This document shows, one piece after another, positions 8,307 to 17,235 of a DNA stretch of 32,541 bases. The first letter of the stretch is position 1. The number at the start of each line of letters is the position of its first letter. Where the stretch lies: contig DKZA01000027.1 of assembly GCA_002492525.1 (NCBI GenBank), positions 1-32,541 of the forward strand, written 5' to 3'. The notes under the pieces are model-generated. The model ran no database searches and was not told where the DNA came from. It saw only the letters and a list, made by a program, of their open reading frames with translations. Made by a program: the position numbers and the translations under genes. The stretch comes from Lachnospiraceae bacterium UBA7086. Lineage in GTDB: Bacteria; Bacillota; Clostridia; Lachnospirales; Lachnospiraceae.

Positions 8307-8942
8307 ATGAAAAAAGCAAGAGGAGCGGTGCTCCTGATGATTGCGGTTCTGGGACTTGCAGGCTGTGGCAGCCAGGAAAAGGGAGCCGGAGTGAGCTCCA
8401 TATCTTTTGGGAAAAACGGGGAAGTCATACATCAGATCGTAGGGAGTTTTGAGCAGGATTATTATGATCTGGAGGGACTAAAGACCCTTGCCGCAGAACG
8501 GGTGAAAGAATATTGTGCGGAACATGATCAGGAAGCGGTTTATTTGGATTCTGTGAAGGAAAAGGGCGGAGAGATTTCTCTTTTGTTTCAGTATGCTACG
8601 GCCGAAGATTATAGTAGTTTTAATTATAGGCAGTTGTATATGGGCACCGTGAAGGAAGCCAATGAGGGAGGATATGATCTTGACAGCATTGCGTTTATTT
8701 CCCCGGAAGGCGATCCCATAGAACTGGGATTTACAGAGGATGCAGACGCGAAGAAAATTCTTATCATAGAGACAAAGTCCGGAGAAGAACTTTTGGTGAA
8801 TCTGGAAGGGAAAGTGCTCTATATCAATCAAAGTGCCAACAGCGGACAGGAGGTATCCTTTGCAGGCAAAAAGAGCGTGCTGATCCGGGATCAGGCACCG
8901 GAGGAAAAAGCATCAGCGCTTACCTATATTGTTTATGAATGA
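8307..8942 (+). CDS. Lipoprotein of unknown function
   Basis: A 211-residue protein with a classic lipoprotein signal: KKAR, a hydrophobic stretch, and the lipobox LAGC with cysteine at residue 20. The mature part is acidic and mixed alpha/beta, with no motif I recognise. AGAGGGG at 8295-8301 supports the ATG at 8307. It sits at the head of the unit driven by the promoter at 8234-8262 and ends 12 bases before the glycyl-tRNA synthetase gene, so the two are almost certainly co-transcribed. Nothing in the sequence links the two functionally. Confidence 0.8.
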   Translation: MKKARGAVLLMIAVLGLAGCGSQEKGAGVSSISFGKNGEVIHQIVGSFEQDYYDLEGLKTLAAERVKEYCAEHDQEAVYLDSVKEKGGEISLLFQYATAEDYSSFNYRQLYMGTVKEANEGGYDLDSIAFISPEGDPIELGFTEDADAKKILIIETKSGEELLVNLEGKVLYINQSANSGQEVSFAGKKSVLIRDQAPEEKASALTYIVYE

Positions 8943-8954
8943 GGAGGAAAACAT

Positions 8955-10343
8955 ATGGAAAAAACAATGGAGAAGATTGTGGCATTATCCAAGGCCAGGG
9001 GATTTGTGTACCCCGGTTCCGAGATTTACGGAGGTCTGGCCAATACCTGGGATTTTGGAAATCTGGGTGTGGAACTAAAGAACAATATCAAGAAGGCATG
9101 GTGGCAGAAATTTGTCATGGAGAGTTCTTACAATGTGGGAGTGGACTGTGCGATTCTGATGAATCCACAGACCTGGGTTGCCTCCGGGCATCTGGGCAGT
9201 TTCTCGGATCCGCTGATGGACTGCAGAGAGTGCCACGAGAGATTCCGTGCGGATAAGATCATAGAAGATTATGTGGCTGAACAGGGTATGAAGCTTGACA
9301 ACTCCGTGGACGGCTGGAGTCAGCAGCAGATGAAAGACTTCATCGAGGAACATAAGATTCCCTGCCCTTCCTGCGGCAAACATAATTTTACGGATATCAG
9401 ACAGTTCAACCTGATGTTCAAGACCTTTCAGGGAGTAACGGAAGATGCCAAAAATACGGTTTATCTGCGTCCGGAGACGGCACAGGGTATTTTTGTGAAC
9501 TTTAAGAACGTACAAAGGACATCCCGTAAGAAGATTCCTTTCGGTATCTGTCAGGTGGGCAAGTCTTTCAGAAATGAGATCACGCCGGGTAACTTTATCT
9601 TCCGTGTGCGGGAGTTTGAGCAGATGGAGATGGAATTTTTCTGCGAGCCGGATACGGATCTGGAATGGTTTGCCTACTGGAAAAAGTACTGTATTGATTT
9701 CTTAAAGAGTCTTGGTATGAAGGAAGAGGAGATGCGGGTGCGCGACCACGATCCGGAAGAACTTTCTTTCTACTCCAAGGCCACCACGGATATTGAGTTC
9801 TTATTCCCCTTTGGCTGGGGTGAGCTGTGGGGCATTGCGGACAGAACCAACTATGACCTGACACAGCATCAGACGGTATCCGGTGAGGATATGTCATACT
9901 TTGATGACAGTAAAAATGAAAAATATATTCCTTATGTTATCGAGCCTTCCCTGGGCGTGGAAAGACTGTTCTTAGCGGTGCTCTGCGGCGCTTATGACGA
10001 GGAGGAGATTGGCGAAGGGGATGTGCGTACCGTACTGCATTTCCATCCGGCGTTAGCGCCTGTGAAGATAGGTGTCCTGCCCTTATCCAAGAAGTTAAAT
10101 GAGGGTGCGGAGAAGATTTTTGCCCAGTTGTCCAAGAAATATAACTGTGAATTTGACGACAGGGGCAATATCGGTAAGAGATACCGCAGGCAGGACGAGA
10201 TCGGTACGCCTTTCTGCGTTACATACGATTTCGATTCCGAGACGGACAACTGTGTGACGGTCAGATTCCGTGACTCCATGGAACAGGAACGCATTGCAAT
10301 TGATCAGCTGGAGAATTATTTTGCAGATAAGTTTATTTTATAA
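8955..10343 (+). CDS. glyQS: Glycyl-tRNA synthetase, single-chain dimeric type
   Basis: A class II synthetase that charges tRNA-Gly. It is the alpha2 type, not the separate glyQ/glyS tetramer. The start MEKIVALSKARGFVYPGSEI is typical. Two Cys pairs (C90/C93 and C137/C140) form a likely zinc knuckle. Motif 2 is KSFRNEITPGNFIFRVREFE at 203-222, RPETAQGIF precedes it at 172-180, and motif 3 is EPSLGVERLFLAVL. The C-terminal anticodon-binding domain begins near ALAPVKIGVLPLSKK. The length of 462 is normal. GAGGAGG at 8941-8947 supports the ATG. There is no room upstream for a T-box, because the lipoprotein ends 12 bases away. Confidence 0.96.
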   Translation: MEKTMEKIVALSKARGFVYPGSEIYGGLANTWDFGNLGVELKNNIKKAWWQKFVMESSYNVGVDCAILMNPQTWVASGHLGSFSDPLMDCRECHERFRADKIIEDYVAEQGMKLDNSVDGWSQQQMKDFIEEHKIPCPSCGKHNFTDIRQFNLMFKTFQGVTEDAKNTVYLRPETAQGIFVNFKNVQRTSRKKIPFGICQVGKSFRNEITPGNFIFRVREFEQMEMEFFCEPDTDLEWFAYWKKYCIDFLKSLGMKEEEMRVRDHDPEELSFYSKATTDIEFLFPFGWGELWGIADRTNYDLTQHQTVSGEDMSYFDDSKNEKYIPYVIEPSLGVERLFLAVLCGAYDEEEIGEGDVRTVLHFHPALAPVKIGVLPLSKKLNEGAEKIFAQLSKKYNCEFDDRGNIGKRYRRQDEIGTPFCVTYDFDSETDNCVTVRFRDSMEQERIAIDQLENYFADKFIL

Positions 10344-10389
10344 TGGCAAATTACTGTTTTGAAAATCACAGAAAGGATCGAGAACTACG

Positions 10390-13032
10390 ATGAAACCTTA
10401 TGGTGTAAATGAACTGCGCAGGATGTTTCTTGAATTTTTTGAGAGCAAGGAGCACCTGAAGATGAAGAGTTTTTCCCTGGTGCCCCACAACGATAACAGT
10501 CTGCTTTTGATCAATTCCGGTATGGCGCCCTTAAAGCCCTATTTTACGGGACAGGAGATCCCGCCCAGAAGACGGGTGACCACTTGCCAGAAGTGTATTC
10601 GTACGGGAGATTTGGAAAACGTAGGTAAGACAGCAAGGCACGGCACTTTTTTTGAAATGCTTGGAAATTTTTCTTTTGGAGATTATTTTAAGAAAGAGGC
10701 CATCGCCTGGAGCTGGGAATTTCTGACCCAGGTGGTAGGACTGGATGCGGACAGGCTTTACCCTTCTATTTATGAAAATGATGAGGAAGCCTTTGAAATC
10801 TGGAATAAGGATATCGGTATTGCACCGGAGCGGATTTTCCGCTTTGGTAAGGAAGATAATTTCTGGGAGCATGGTTCCGGCCCCTGCGGTCCCTGTTCTG
10901 AGATTTATTATGACCGGGGAGAAAAGTACGGCTGCGGCAAGCCGGGCTGCACGGTAGGCTGCGACTGCGACCGTTATATGGAAATCTGGAATAATGTGTT
11001 TACCCAGTTCGATAATGACGGTAAGGGAAATTACACGGAATTGCAGCAGAAGAATATTGACACGGGTATGGGTCTTGAACGGCTGGCATCCGTAGTGCAG
11101 GACGTGGATTCCATCTTTGATGTGGACACGGTTTTAGCCCTTCGCACCAAGGTATGTGAGATTGCAGGCGTGGAATACAAGAAAGCATATGAGACGGACG
11201 TTTCCATCCGTATTATCACAGATCACATCCGTTCCGCTACGTTTATGATTTCCGACGGTATCATGCCATCCAATGAGGGAAGGGGCTATGTGCTTCGCCG
11301 GATCATTCGTCGTGCGGCGCGTCAGGGAAGAAAGCTGGGGGTACAGAGAATGTTCCTGGCGGAACTGTCCGGTACGGTGATCGAGGGCTCCAAGGACGGC
11401 TATCCGGAACTGGATGAGAAGAAGGAATTTATCTTTAACACCCTGAACCAGGAGGAAGAAAAGTTCAATAAGACCATTGACCAGGGACTCACTATCTTAA
11501 GTGAGATGGAGGAGCAGATTACCAAAGCTGGTGAGAAACAATTAGGCGGAGCAGATGCCTTTAAACTCTATGATACTTATGGATTTCCGTTAGATTTAAC
11601 CAGAGAGATTCTGGAAGAAAAAGGTCTTACGGTGGATGAAGCGGGATTCCAAAACTGTATGCAGGAGCAGAAAGAGAAAGCCCGTAAGGCCAGAAAAGTC
11701 ACCAATTATATGGGGGCGGATGTGACTGTGTATGAGTCTATTGATCCTGCCATTACCACAGAATTTGTAGGATATGATAATCTGACCTGGGAATCGGAAG
11801 TTACAGTGCTTACCACGGAAACGGAGCTTGTGGATGCTCTGACAGATGGTCAGGTGGGCACTGTTATTGCACCGCAGACACCTTTTTATGCTACTATGGG
11901 CGGTCAGGAAGGCGATATCGGAAACATTACGACTGCGGACGGTGAGTTTCAGGTGGAAAATACGATCAAGCTTATGGGCGGTAAAGTAGGCCATATCGGC
12001 AAAGTTGTCCGGGGCATGATCAAAAAAGGCGATAAGATAACCCTGTCTGTGGATACCGCAAGGCGTGCAAGTACCTGTAAGAACCACAGTGCCACCCACT
12101 TACTGCAGAAGGCTCTGCGGGAGGTTCTGGGCGCGCATGTGGAACAGGCCGGTTCCTATCAGGATGGAGAGAGAACCCGTTTTGACTTCTCTCATCCCAC
12201 GGCAATGACAGCGGAACAAATCCGGCAGGTAGAGCAGATTGTCAACGAGAAGATTGCCGAGAATCTGGCGGTAGAGACGAAAATCATGTCGATTGAGGAT
12301 GCCAAGAAGACCGGTGCCATGGCTTTGTTCGGTGAGAAATACGGTGATACTGTGCGTGTGGTGCAGATGGGAGAGTTTTCCAGCGAACTGTGCGGTGGTA
12401 CCCATGTGAAGCATACCGGAACGATTGGTTCCTTTAAGATATTGTCCGAGTCCGGTGTGGCGGCCGGTGTGCGCCGTATCGAGGCAGTGACTGGAAGTAA
12501 TGTGACAGCATATTATCAGAATCTGGAAGCTCAGTTACAGGAGGCAGCCAGAACTTTGAAGACGAATCCGGCTAACCTGGTAGAGCGCTGCGAGCATCTG
12601 ATGGCGGAGATGAAAGCTCTGCAGAGTGAGAACGAGGCTTTAAAGAGTAAGGCGGCCAAAGATGCCCTGGGTGATGTGACGGATCAGGTGCAGGAGGTAA
12701 AGGGCGTGAAGCTTCTGGCTTCCAAGGTAGCCGGTGTGGATATGAACGGCCTGCGGGAACTGGGCGATCAGTTAAAAGAAAAGCTGGGTGACGGCGTGGT
12801 GGTCCTGCTTTCCGAGAAGGAGGGCAAGGTGAATCTGGTTGCCATGGCGACCGAGGGTGCTATGTCCAAAGGAGCCCACGCAGGCAATCTGATTAAAGGC
12901 ATCGCGGCCCTTGTGGGCGGCGGCGGCGGCGGGCGGCCCAATATGGCGCAGGCAGGCGGTAAAAACCCGGCCGGAATGGATGAGGCGATCGCGGCATGTG
13001 CGAAGGTACTTGGGGAACAGATTCAGAATTGA
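10390..13032 (+). CDS. alaS: Alanyl-tRNA synthetase
   Basis: A full-length 880-residue class II enzyme with internal proofreading. The aminoacylation domain begins with GVNELRRMFLEFFESKEH and contains RVTTCQKCIRTGDLENVG and GTFFEMLGNFSFGDYFK. The editing domain has the zinc-site motifs HSATH at 566-570 and CGGTH at 668-672. A coiled-coil region (EMKALQSENEALKSK) leads to the C-Ala domain with its glycine-rich stretch near the end. It follows the glycyl enzyme by 46 bases with no terminator between them, so both are likely in one unit. AAAGGA precedes the ATG at 10390. No T-box is possible in the short gap. Confidence 0.98.
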   Translation: MKPYGVNELRRMFLEFFESKEHLKMKSFSLVPHNDNSLLLINSGMAPLKPYFTGQEIPPRRRVTTCQKCIRTGDLENVGKTARHGTFFEMLGNFSFGDYFKKEAIAWSWEFLTQVVGLDADRLYPSIYENDEEAFEIWNKDIGIAPERIFRFGKEDNFWEHGSGPCGPCSEIYYDRGEKYGCGKPGCTVGCDCDRYMEIWNNVFTQFDNDGKGNYTELQQKNIDTGMGLERLASVVQDVDSIFDVDTVLALRTKVCEIAGVEYKKAYETDVSIRIITDHIRSATFMISDGIMPSNEGRGYVLRRIIRRAARQGRKLGVQRMFLAELSGTVIEGSKDGYPELDEKKEFIFNTLNQEEEKFNKTIDQGLTILSEMEEQITKAGEKQLGGADAFKLYDTYGFPLDLTREILEEKGLTVDEAGFQNCMQEQKEKARKARKVTNYMGADVTVYESIDPAITTEFVGYDNLTWESEVTVLTTETELVDALTDGQVGTVIAPQTPFYATMGGQEGDIGNITTADGEFQVENTIKLMGGKVGHIGKVVRGMIKKGDKITLSVDTARRASTCKNHSATHLLQKALREVLGAHVEQAGSYQDGERTRFDFSHPTAMTAEQIRQVEQIVNEKIAENLAVETKIMSIEDAKKTGAMALFGEKYGDTVRVVQMGEFSSELCGGTHVKHTGTIGSFKILSESGVAAGVRRIEAVTGSNVTAYYQNLEAQLQEAARTLKTNPANLVERCEHLMAEMKALQSENEALKSKAAKDALGDVTDQVQEVKGVKLLASKVAGVDMNGLRELGDQLKEKLGDGVVVLLSEKEGKVNLVAMATEGAMSKGAHAGNLIKGIAALVGGGGGGRPNMAQAGGKNPAGMDEAIAACAKVLGEQIQN

Positions 13033-13041
13033 AAATAATAG

Positions 13042-13069
13042 TTGACTGATACCCAAAATGTGGTATAAT
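13042..13069 (+). promoter_or_regulatory. rpsU promoter
   Basis: TTGACT at 13042-13047 and TATAAT at 13064-13069 with 16 bases between, plus TGG directly before the -10 box. It is one of the strongest promoters in the window. It lies just after alaS and leaves a leader of about 85 bases. Confidence 0.82.
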
Positions 13070-13161
13070 TTATGTTGTGTGTGAGAACACGTCGCGTAAG
13101 CGTATGAATAACCCGGTCAGTCGAGATACTTGTGGGGACTGAAGGGAGGTCAGGTGCGGGA

Positions 13162-13338
13162 ATGTCAAACGTAATCGTAAAAGAAAACGAGACTTTGGAT
13201 AGTGCGTTACGTCGTTTTAAGAGAAGCTGTGCGAAAGCCGGTATTCAGCAGGAGATTCGTAAGAGAGAACATTACGAAAAACCCAGCGTAAGACGTAAGA
13301 AGAAATCCGAAGCGGCAAGAAAACGTAAATACAACTAA
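13162..13338 (+). CDS. rpsU: 30S ribosomal protein S21
   Basis: A 58-residue, very basic small-subunit protein that contacts the platform near the anti-Shine-Dalgarno region. The sequence starts MSNVIVKENETLDSALRRFK and ends in a Lys/Arg-rich helix (RRKKKSEAARKRKYN), both typical. A longer frame opens upstream, but the ATG at 13162 is preferred because S21 proteins begin here and GGGAGG lies at 13144-13149. It is transcribed alone from its own promoter and stops at a hairpin terminator. Confidence 0.97.
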   Translation: MSNVIVKENETLDSALRRFKRSCAKAGIQQEIRKREHYEKPSVRRKKKSEAARKRKYN

Positions 13339-13349
13339 GAAATGAAAAC

Positions 13350-13381
13350 AGACTGGCAGTGCGAAGCGCTGCCAGTCTTCT
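13350..13381 (+). terminator. rpsU terminator
   Basis: A perfect 10-bp stem, AGACTGGCAG (13350-13359) with CTGCCAGTCT (13369-13378), with a nine-base loop, followed by TCTT. It starts 12 bases after the rpsU stop. Confidence 0.8.
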
Positions 13382-13384
13382 TAT

Positions 13385-13585
13385 GTTGGAATCATCCTTT
13401 TCTAAAAGCATTTTCCGGGCCATATCCGTATCAATTCGGCCATGCCCCTTCATAAGTTGTCGGGCGTCCGCCCTATGAAAATAATTGTGCAATATGCCTT
13501 TAGTGAGCAAGCTCCCACGGTCATATTGAACAATCATTTTCGCATGGCTGAACTGGTACTCATATCCTGAAACAACTCTTAATAA
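13385..13585 (-). pseudogene. Possible coding remnant between rpsU and the carboxypeptidase gene
   Basis: The minus strand has an open frame that reads YEYQFSHAKMIVQYDRG and then about 35 more residues ending MARKMLLEKDDSN. The composition looks protein-like and differs from the antisense noise that follows. There is no convincing start with a ribosome site, and the frame runs without a stop into the rpsU terminator and the antisense of rpsU. It is therefore either a decayed gene fragment or chance. I do not assign a function. Confidence 0.3.
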
Positions 13586-13620
13586 ATATAGTAAATAAGA
13601 AATTGTAGGAGTGACATAGT

Positions 13621-14805
13621 TTGCGCAGAAAAGGTAAGCGGATTATTGTATGGCTTTTACTGGGGTGTATTTTATCAAATACCATGTTTCGAGGAATGAC
13701 CATTATGGTCAACGCAGCGCCGGAAGTGTCCACGCCATCCTATATTGTAATGGAGGCTTCTACGGGACAGGTAATTTGTGAAAAGGATGCAGATGCAAGA
13801 AAGAGTCCGGCAAGTATTACGAAAATTATGACGTTGTTGATCATCTTTGAGCATTTAAAGAACGGCAGAATTCATCTGGATGACCAGGTCACTACCAGTG
13901 CTTATGCTAAATCCATGGGAGGATCGCAGGTTTTTCTGGAGGAGGGAGAGACACAGACTTTAGAGACCATGATCAAGTGCATTGCAGTTGCCAGCGGCAA
14001 TGATGCCAGTGTAGCGGTGGCCGAGTACATAGCGGGAAGTGAGGCAGAGTTTGTCAAACTGATGAACAGCAAAGCGGAAAGCCTGGGGATGCAGAATACG
14101 CATTTTGAAGACTGCTGCGGACTGACAGATTCAGATAACCATTATTCGTCTGCCAAAGATGTGGCCATTATGTCCAGGGAATTGATCACCAAATATCCAG
14201 AGGTGTTTCAGTATACGAAGATCTGGATGGAGGATATTGAGCATAAGACCGCGCAGGGCACCAGTACCTTTACGCTTTCCAGCACCAACAAGCTGCTCAA
14301 GCAGTACGAGTGGACCACAGGGTTAAAGACCGGTTCCACATCCAAAGCGCTTTATTGCCTGTCGGCTACGGCAGATAAGGACGGTATGGAGCTGATTGCG
14401 GTGGTTATGGCAGCACCGGATAACAAAACCCGGTTTCAGGATGCCATGGCGCTGTTAAGCTACGGTTACAGTGTGAGCCAGATGTATACGGATGAGAACA
14501 AAGATGCCCTGCCGGCCCAGAGAGTGGAAGGCGGCATAGAGGATACGGTGAATCTTGCCTATGCAGGACCCTTCGATTATCTGGATACGACGGGAAGCAA
14601 CTTAAATGAGATTCAAAAAGAAATCAGTCTGCCGGATGTTGTGGCAGCGCCGGTTGCAGAGGGGGATGCCGTTGGCGAGGCAGTTTATAAATTAAACGGA
14701 ACACGCATTGGCAGTGTGTCCATTCTGGCGGCCAAGAGTGTGGATAAAGCCGAATATAAGGATTATTATAAAAAAGTATGGGGATTATATTTGATGAAAC
14801 GGTAA
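13621..14805 (+). CDS. D-alanyl-D-alanine carboxypeptidase (S11, DacF-like)
   Basis: A penicillin-binding carboxypeptidase that trims the terminal D-Ala of peptidoglycan stem peptides. The start is TTG at 13621, nine bases after AGGAG at 13607-13611. A signal peptide covers roughly residues 1-32 (hydrophobic WLLLGCILS, then NAAPEV). Active-site motifs are SITK at 65-68, SGN at 125-127 and KTG at 236-238. A beta-rich C-terminal domain ends with a basic, hydrophobic segment that may anchor the protein to the membrane. It is monocistronic in appearance. A paralogue lies at 18934-20151. Confidence 0.93.
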   Translation: MRRKGKRIIVWLLLGCILSNTMFRGMTIMVNAAPEVSTPSYIVMEASTGQVICEKDADARKSPASITKIMTLLIIFEHLKNGRIHLDDQVTTSAYAKSMGGSQVFLEEGETQTLETMIKCIAVASGNDASVAVAEYIAGSEAEFVKLMNSKAESLGMQNTHFEDCCGLTDSDNHYSSAKDVAIMSRELITKYPEVFQYTKIWMEDIEHKTAQGTSTFTLSSTNKLLKQYEWTTGLKTGSTSKALYCLSATADKDGMELIAVVMAAPDNKTRFQDAMALLSYGYSVSQMYTDENKDALPAQRVEGGIEDTVNLAYAGPFDYLDTTGSNLNEIQKEISLPDVVAAPVAEGDAVGEAVYKLNGTRIGSVSILAAKSVDKAEYKDYYKKVWGLYLMKR

Positions 14806-14860
14806 GGACGCCCGGAAAAAGCATGAGATGACGGTTTCGATAAGAACACAAGTTCGCTGA

Positions 14861-14890
14861 TTGCGGTGTGTCCGGGAGTTGTGATATACT
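14861..14890 (+). promoter_or_regulatory. Promoter before the metallophosphoesterase gene
   Basis: TATACT at 14885-14890 with TGA directly upstream forms an extended -10 box. TTGCGG at 14861-14866 is an 18-base-spaced, poor -35 box. Confidence 0.45.
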
Positions 14891-14937
14891 TTATAAGTTA
14901 TCATGGCATGAACTGACTGGACGGATGGAGATAGGGT

Positions 14938-15795
14938 ATGTTGGAAGGCATTTTGATTTGTGTGATAGTGATGGTTGTGATATGTCTGATAGTGACTGCC
15001 CTGGACTGTAATCGGTTTGTGACGGTTACCTATGAGATAAAGTCCGATAAGATTACGAAGCCTTGCAGGATTGTGCTCTTGTCGGACTTACACAATAAAT
15101 CCTTTGGCAAAGGAAATGGCAGACTGCTCGATCGAATTGATGCATTGGCACCGGATGAAATTCTGGCAGCGGGAGATATGCTGACGGCCACGGCAGGGCA
15201 TGATTACGGTCCGGCGCTTACGTTGATGGAGAATCTTGCCAGGAAGTATCCTGTCCATTACGGTATGGGAAATCATGAATACCGTTTGCGGCTTTATCCG
15301 GATCAGTATCCCGGTATGTATGAGGGATATTTACAGGGGCTTAAAAAGGCGGGCATAGAACCGTTGATCAACCAGAGAACCTATTTGCAGGCATGGAACG
15401 TGGATGTCTGCGGTGTAGAGATTGACAGGCGCTATTACAGACATTTCAAAAAGACGCCCATGGGAAAAGAATATCTGGAAATGCTTTTGGGAGAGGCAAG
15501 AGAAGATGCTTTTCAAGTGTTGATCGCTCATAATCCTGCTTATTTTGCCGACTATGCAGACTGGGGAGCGGATCTGGTGGTATCCGGACATGTTCATGGC
15601 GGGATTATGAGGCTGCCGGTGCTTGGCGGGGTGTTGTCACCCAGTCTGACATTGTTTCCAAAGTATGATGGCGGCAGATTTGAGAAGGACAAGAGTACGA
15701 TGATTTTAAGCAGGGGATTAGGGAGTCATACACTGCCGCTGCGGATTTTTAATCCGGGAGAGCTGGTGGTGATCAATCTTTTGCCGGACAAGTAG
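14938..15795 (+). CDS. Membrane-anchored metallophosphoesterase (YkuE/YaeI-like)
   Basis: A calcineurin-like phosphoesterase of 285 residues with an N-terminal membrane anchor at about residues 3-21. The di-metal site is complete: DLH at 50-52, GD at 79-80, GNHE at 111-114, then AHNP and GHVHGG in the C-terminal half. The fold and order match the group containing B. subtilis YkuE and E. coli YaeI, which act at the membrane; the natural substrate here cannot be read from sequence. The weak ribosome site GGAGATAGGG precedes the ATG at 14938. The next gene, scpA, starts 23 bases after its stop, so it may head the unit that carries scpA-scpB. Confidence 0.9.
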   Translation: MLEGILICVIVMVVICLIVTALDCNRFVTVTYEIKSDKITKPCRIVLLSDLHNKSFGKGNGRLLDRIDALAPDEILAAGDMLTATAGHDYGPALTLMENLARKYPVHYGMGNHEYRLRLYPDQYPGMYEGYLQGLKKAGIEPLINQRTYLQAWNVDVCGVEIDRRYYRHFKKTPMGKEYLEMLLGEAREDAFQVLIAHNPAYFADYADWGADLVVSGHVHGGIMRLPVLGGVLSPSLTLFPKYDGGRFEKDKSTMILSRGLGSHTLPLRIFNPGELVVINLLPDK

Positions 15796-15818
15796 TATTT
15801 AGGAGAGGACAGGCTATT

Positions 15819-16601
15819 ATGGCAATTCCTGTAAAGCTGGAGGTGTTTGAAGGTCCTTTGGATCTTTTATTACACCTGATTGATAAGAATAAAGTAGACA
15901 TCTATGATATTCCTATTGTGGAGATCACGGAACAATATTTGGAATATATCAGGCAGATGGAGACAGAGGATATGAACGTCATGAGCGAGTTTCTGGTCAT
16001 GGCGGCTACCTTGATTGATATTAAATGTAAGATGCTTTTGCCCAAGGAAGTGAATGAAGAGGGAGAGGAAGAGGATCCCCGTGCGGAATTGGTGGAAAAG
16101 TTACTGGAATATAAGATGTGTAAGTATATGTCCTATGAGTTGCGTGACCGGATGGTGGATGCACAGCGCAATCTCTACAAACCGCCCACACTTCCGCCGG
16201 AAGTGGAACAGTACAGGCAGCCGGTGAACTATGAAGAGCTCATTGGGGATATGACCTTACAGAGACTTCATGAGATCTTTAAACAGATGATGAAGCGGCA
16301 GGAAGACAAGATTGACCCCGTCAGAAGTACTTTTGGCAAGATTGAGAAGGATGAGATCGATCTGGACTTAAAGACCACTTACGTGGAGGCTTATGTACGC
16401 AGTCATAGGACTTTCAGCTTCCGTAAATTACTGGAGAAACAGCACAGTAAAATGGAGGTTATCGTCACTTTTTTAGTGGTGTTGGAAATGATTAAGACAG
16501 GACGGATCTGGATACAGCAGGATGATATTTTTTCGGATATTATCATTACGGCCAATGAGACAGCAGATAACGGTCCGGTGCAGTTGACGTCCCTTGGATG
16601 A
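15819..16601 (+). CDS. scpA: Segregation and condensation protein A
   Basis: ScpA is the kleisin of the bacterial SMC condensin and bridges the SMC heads. The opening is diagnostic (VKLEVFEGPLDLLLHLIDKN, then DIYDIPIVEITEQYLEYI). The acidic linker EEGEEEDPRAELVEKLLEYK and the C-terminal winged-helix region (VIVTFLVVLEMIKTGRI) follow in the normal order. Its 260 residues are typical. AGGAGAGG at 15801-15808 precedes the ATG. It is followed 28 bases later by scpB, its complex partner. Confidence 0.96.
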   Translation: MAIPVKLEVFEGPLDLLLHLIDKNKVDIYDIPIVEITEQYLEYIRQMETEDMNVMSEFLVMAATLIDIKCKMLLPKEVNEEGEEEDPRAELVEKLLEYKMCKYMSYELRDRMVDAQRNLYKPPTLPPEVEQYRQPVNYEELIGDMTLQRLHEIFKQMMKRQEDKIDPVRSTFGKIEKDEIDLDLKTTYVEAYVRSHRTFSFRKLLEKQHSKMEVIVTFLVVLEMIKTGRIWIQQDDIFSDIIITANETADNGPVQLTSLG

Positions 16602-16629
16602 CGGATAGAGAAGTAATGAGGAAAGAAAG

Positions 16630-17199
16630 ATGGAAAAAGACAAAGCAAAAGCAGTGCTGGAGGCAATTTTATTTACCATGGGAGATTCTGTGGAGATTGA
16701 CAGACTGGCGGCGGTGATAGAAGAAGATAAAGAGACCACAAGGAAGCTGTTAGAAGAGATGGCGCAGGAGTATCAGAAAGAAGACAGAGGTATCGGTCTT
16801 ACCACCTTGGAGGATGCGGTGCAGATGTGTACCAAGAGCGAATTGTATGAATATCTGATCAAAATAGCCAAAACACCAAAAAAATTTGTGCTCACGGACA
16901 CGCTGTTAGAGACATTATCCATCATCGCTTATAAGCAGCCGATTACCAGACTGGAGATTGAGAAAGTAAGAGGCGTGAGCTGCGATCATGCGGTCAATCG
17001 GCTGTTGGAATTTGATCTGATCACGGAGGTGGGCAGGATGGATGCTCCGGGACGGCCACTTTTATTTGGCACCACGGAACAGTTCCTGCGCAGCTTTGGC
17101 GTGAAATCTATTGAGGAACTGCCGGAATTGAGCGCTGTGCAGATAGAAGAGTTTAAGCAGCAGGCGGAATCTGAGGTACAGATGCAGTTGGATATCTGA
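16630..17199 (+). CDS. scpB: Segregation and condensation protein B
   Basis: ScpB is the dimeric winged-helix partner that binds the linker of ScpA in the SMC complex. The 189-residue protein shows the two winged-helix domains: an N-terminal half beginning with AVLEAILFTMGDSVEIDRLA and a C-terminal half with the conserved DTLLETLSIIAYKQPITRLE, followed by VRGVSCDHAVNRLLEFDLI and GRPLLFGTTEQFL. GAGGAAAG at 16618-16625 supports the ATG at 16630. It ends 36 bases before the CotH-like gene with no terminator between them. Confidence 0.96.
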   Translation: MEKDKAKAVLEAILFTMGDSVEIDRLAAVIEEDKETTRKLLEEMAQEYQKEDRGIGLTTLEDAVQMCTKSELYEYLIKIAKTPKKFVLTDTLLETLSIIAYKQPITRLEIEKVRGVSCDHAVNRLLEFDLITEVGRMDAPGRPLLFGTTEQFLRSFGVKSIEELPELSAVQIEEFKQQAESEVQMQLDI

Positions 17200-17235
17200 G
17201 GATGAGGGTTGTGATACGGAGGAAATATTATCGGC

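Noticed and set aside
8943..10389. T-box leader before the glycyl or alanyl tRNA synthetase genes
   Set aside because: The gaps upstream are only 12 and 46 bases, far too short for a T-box.
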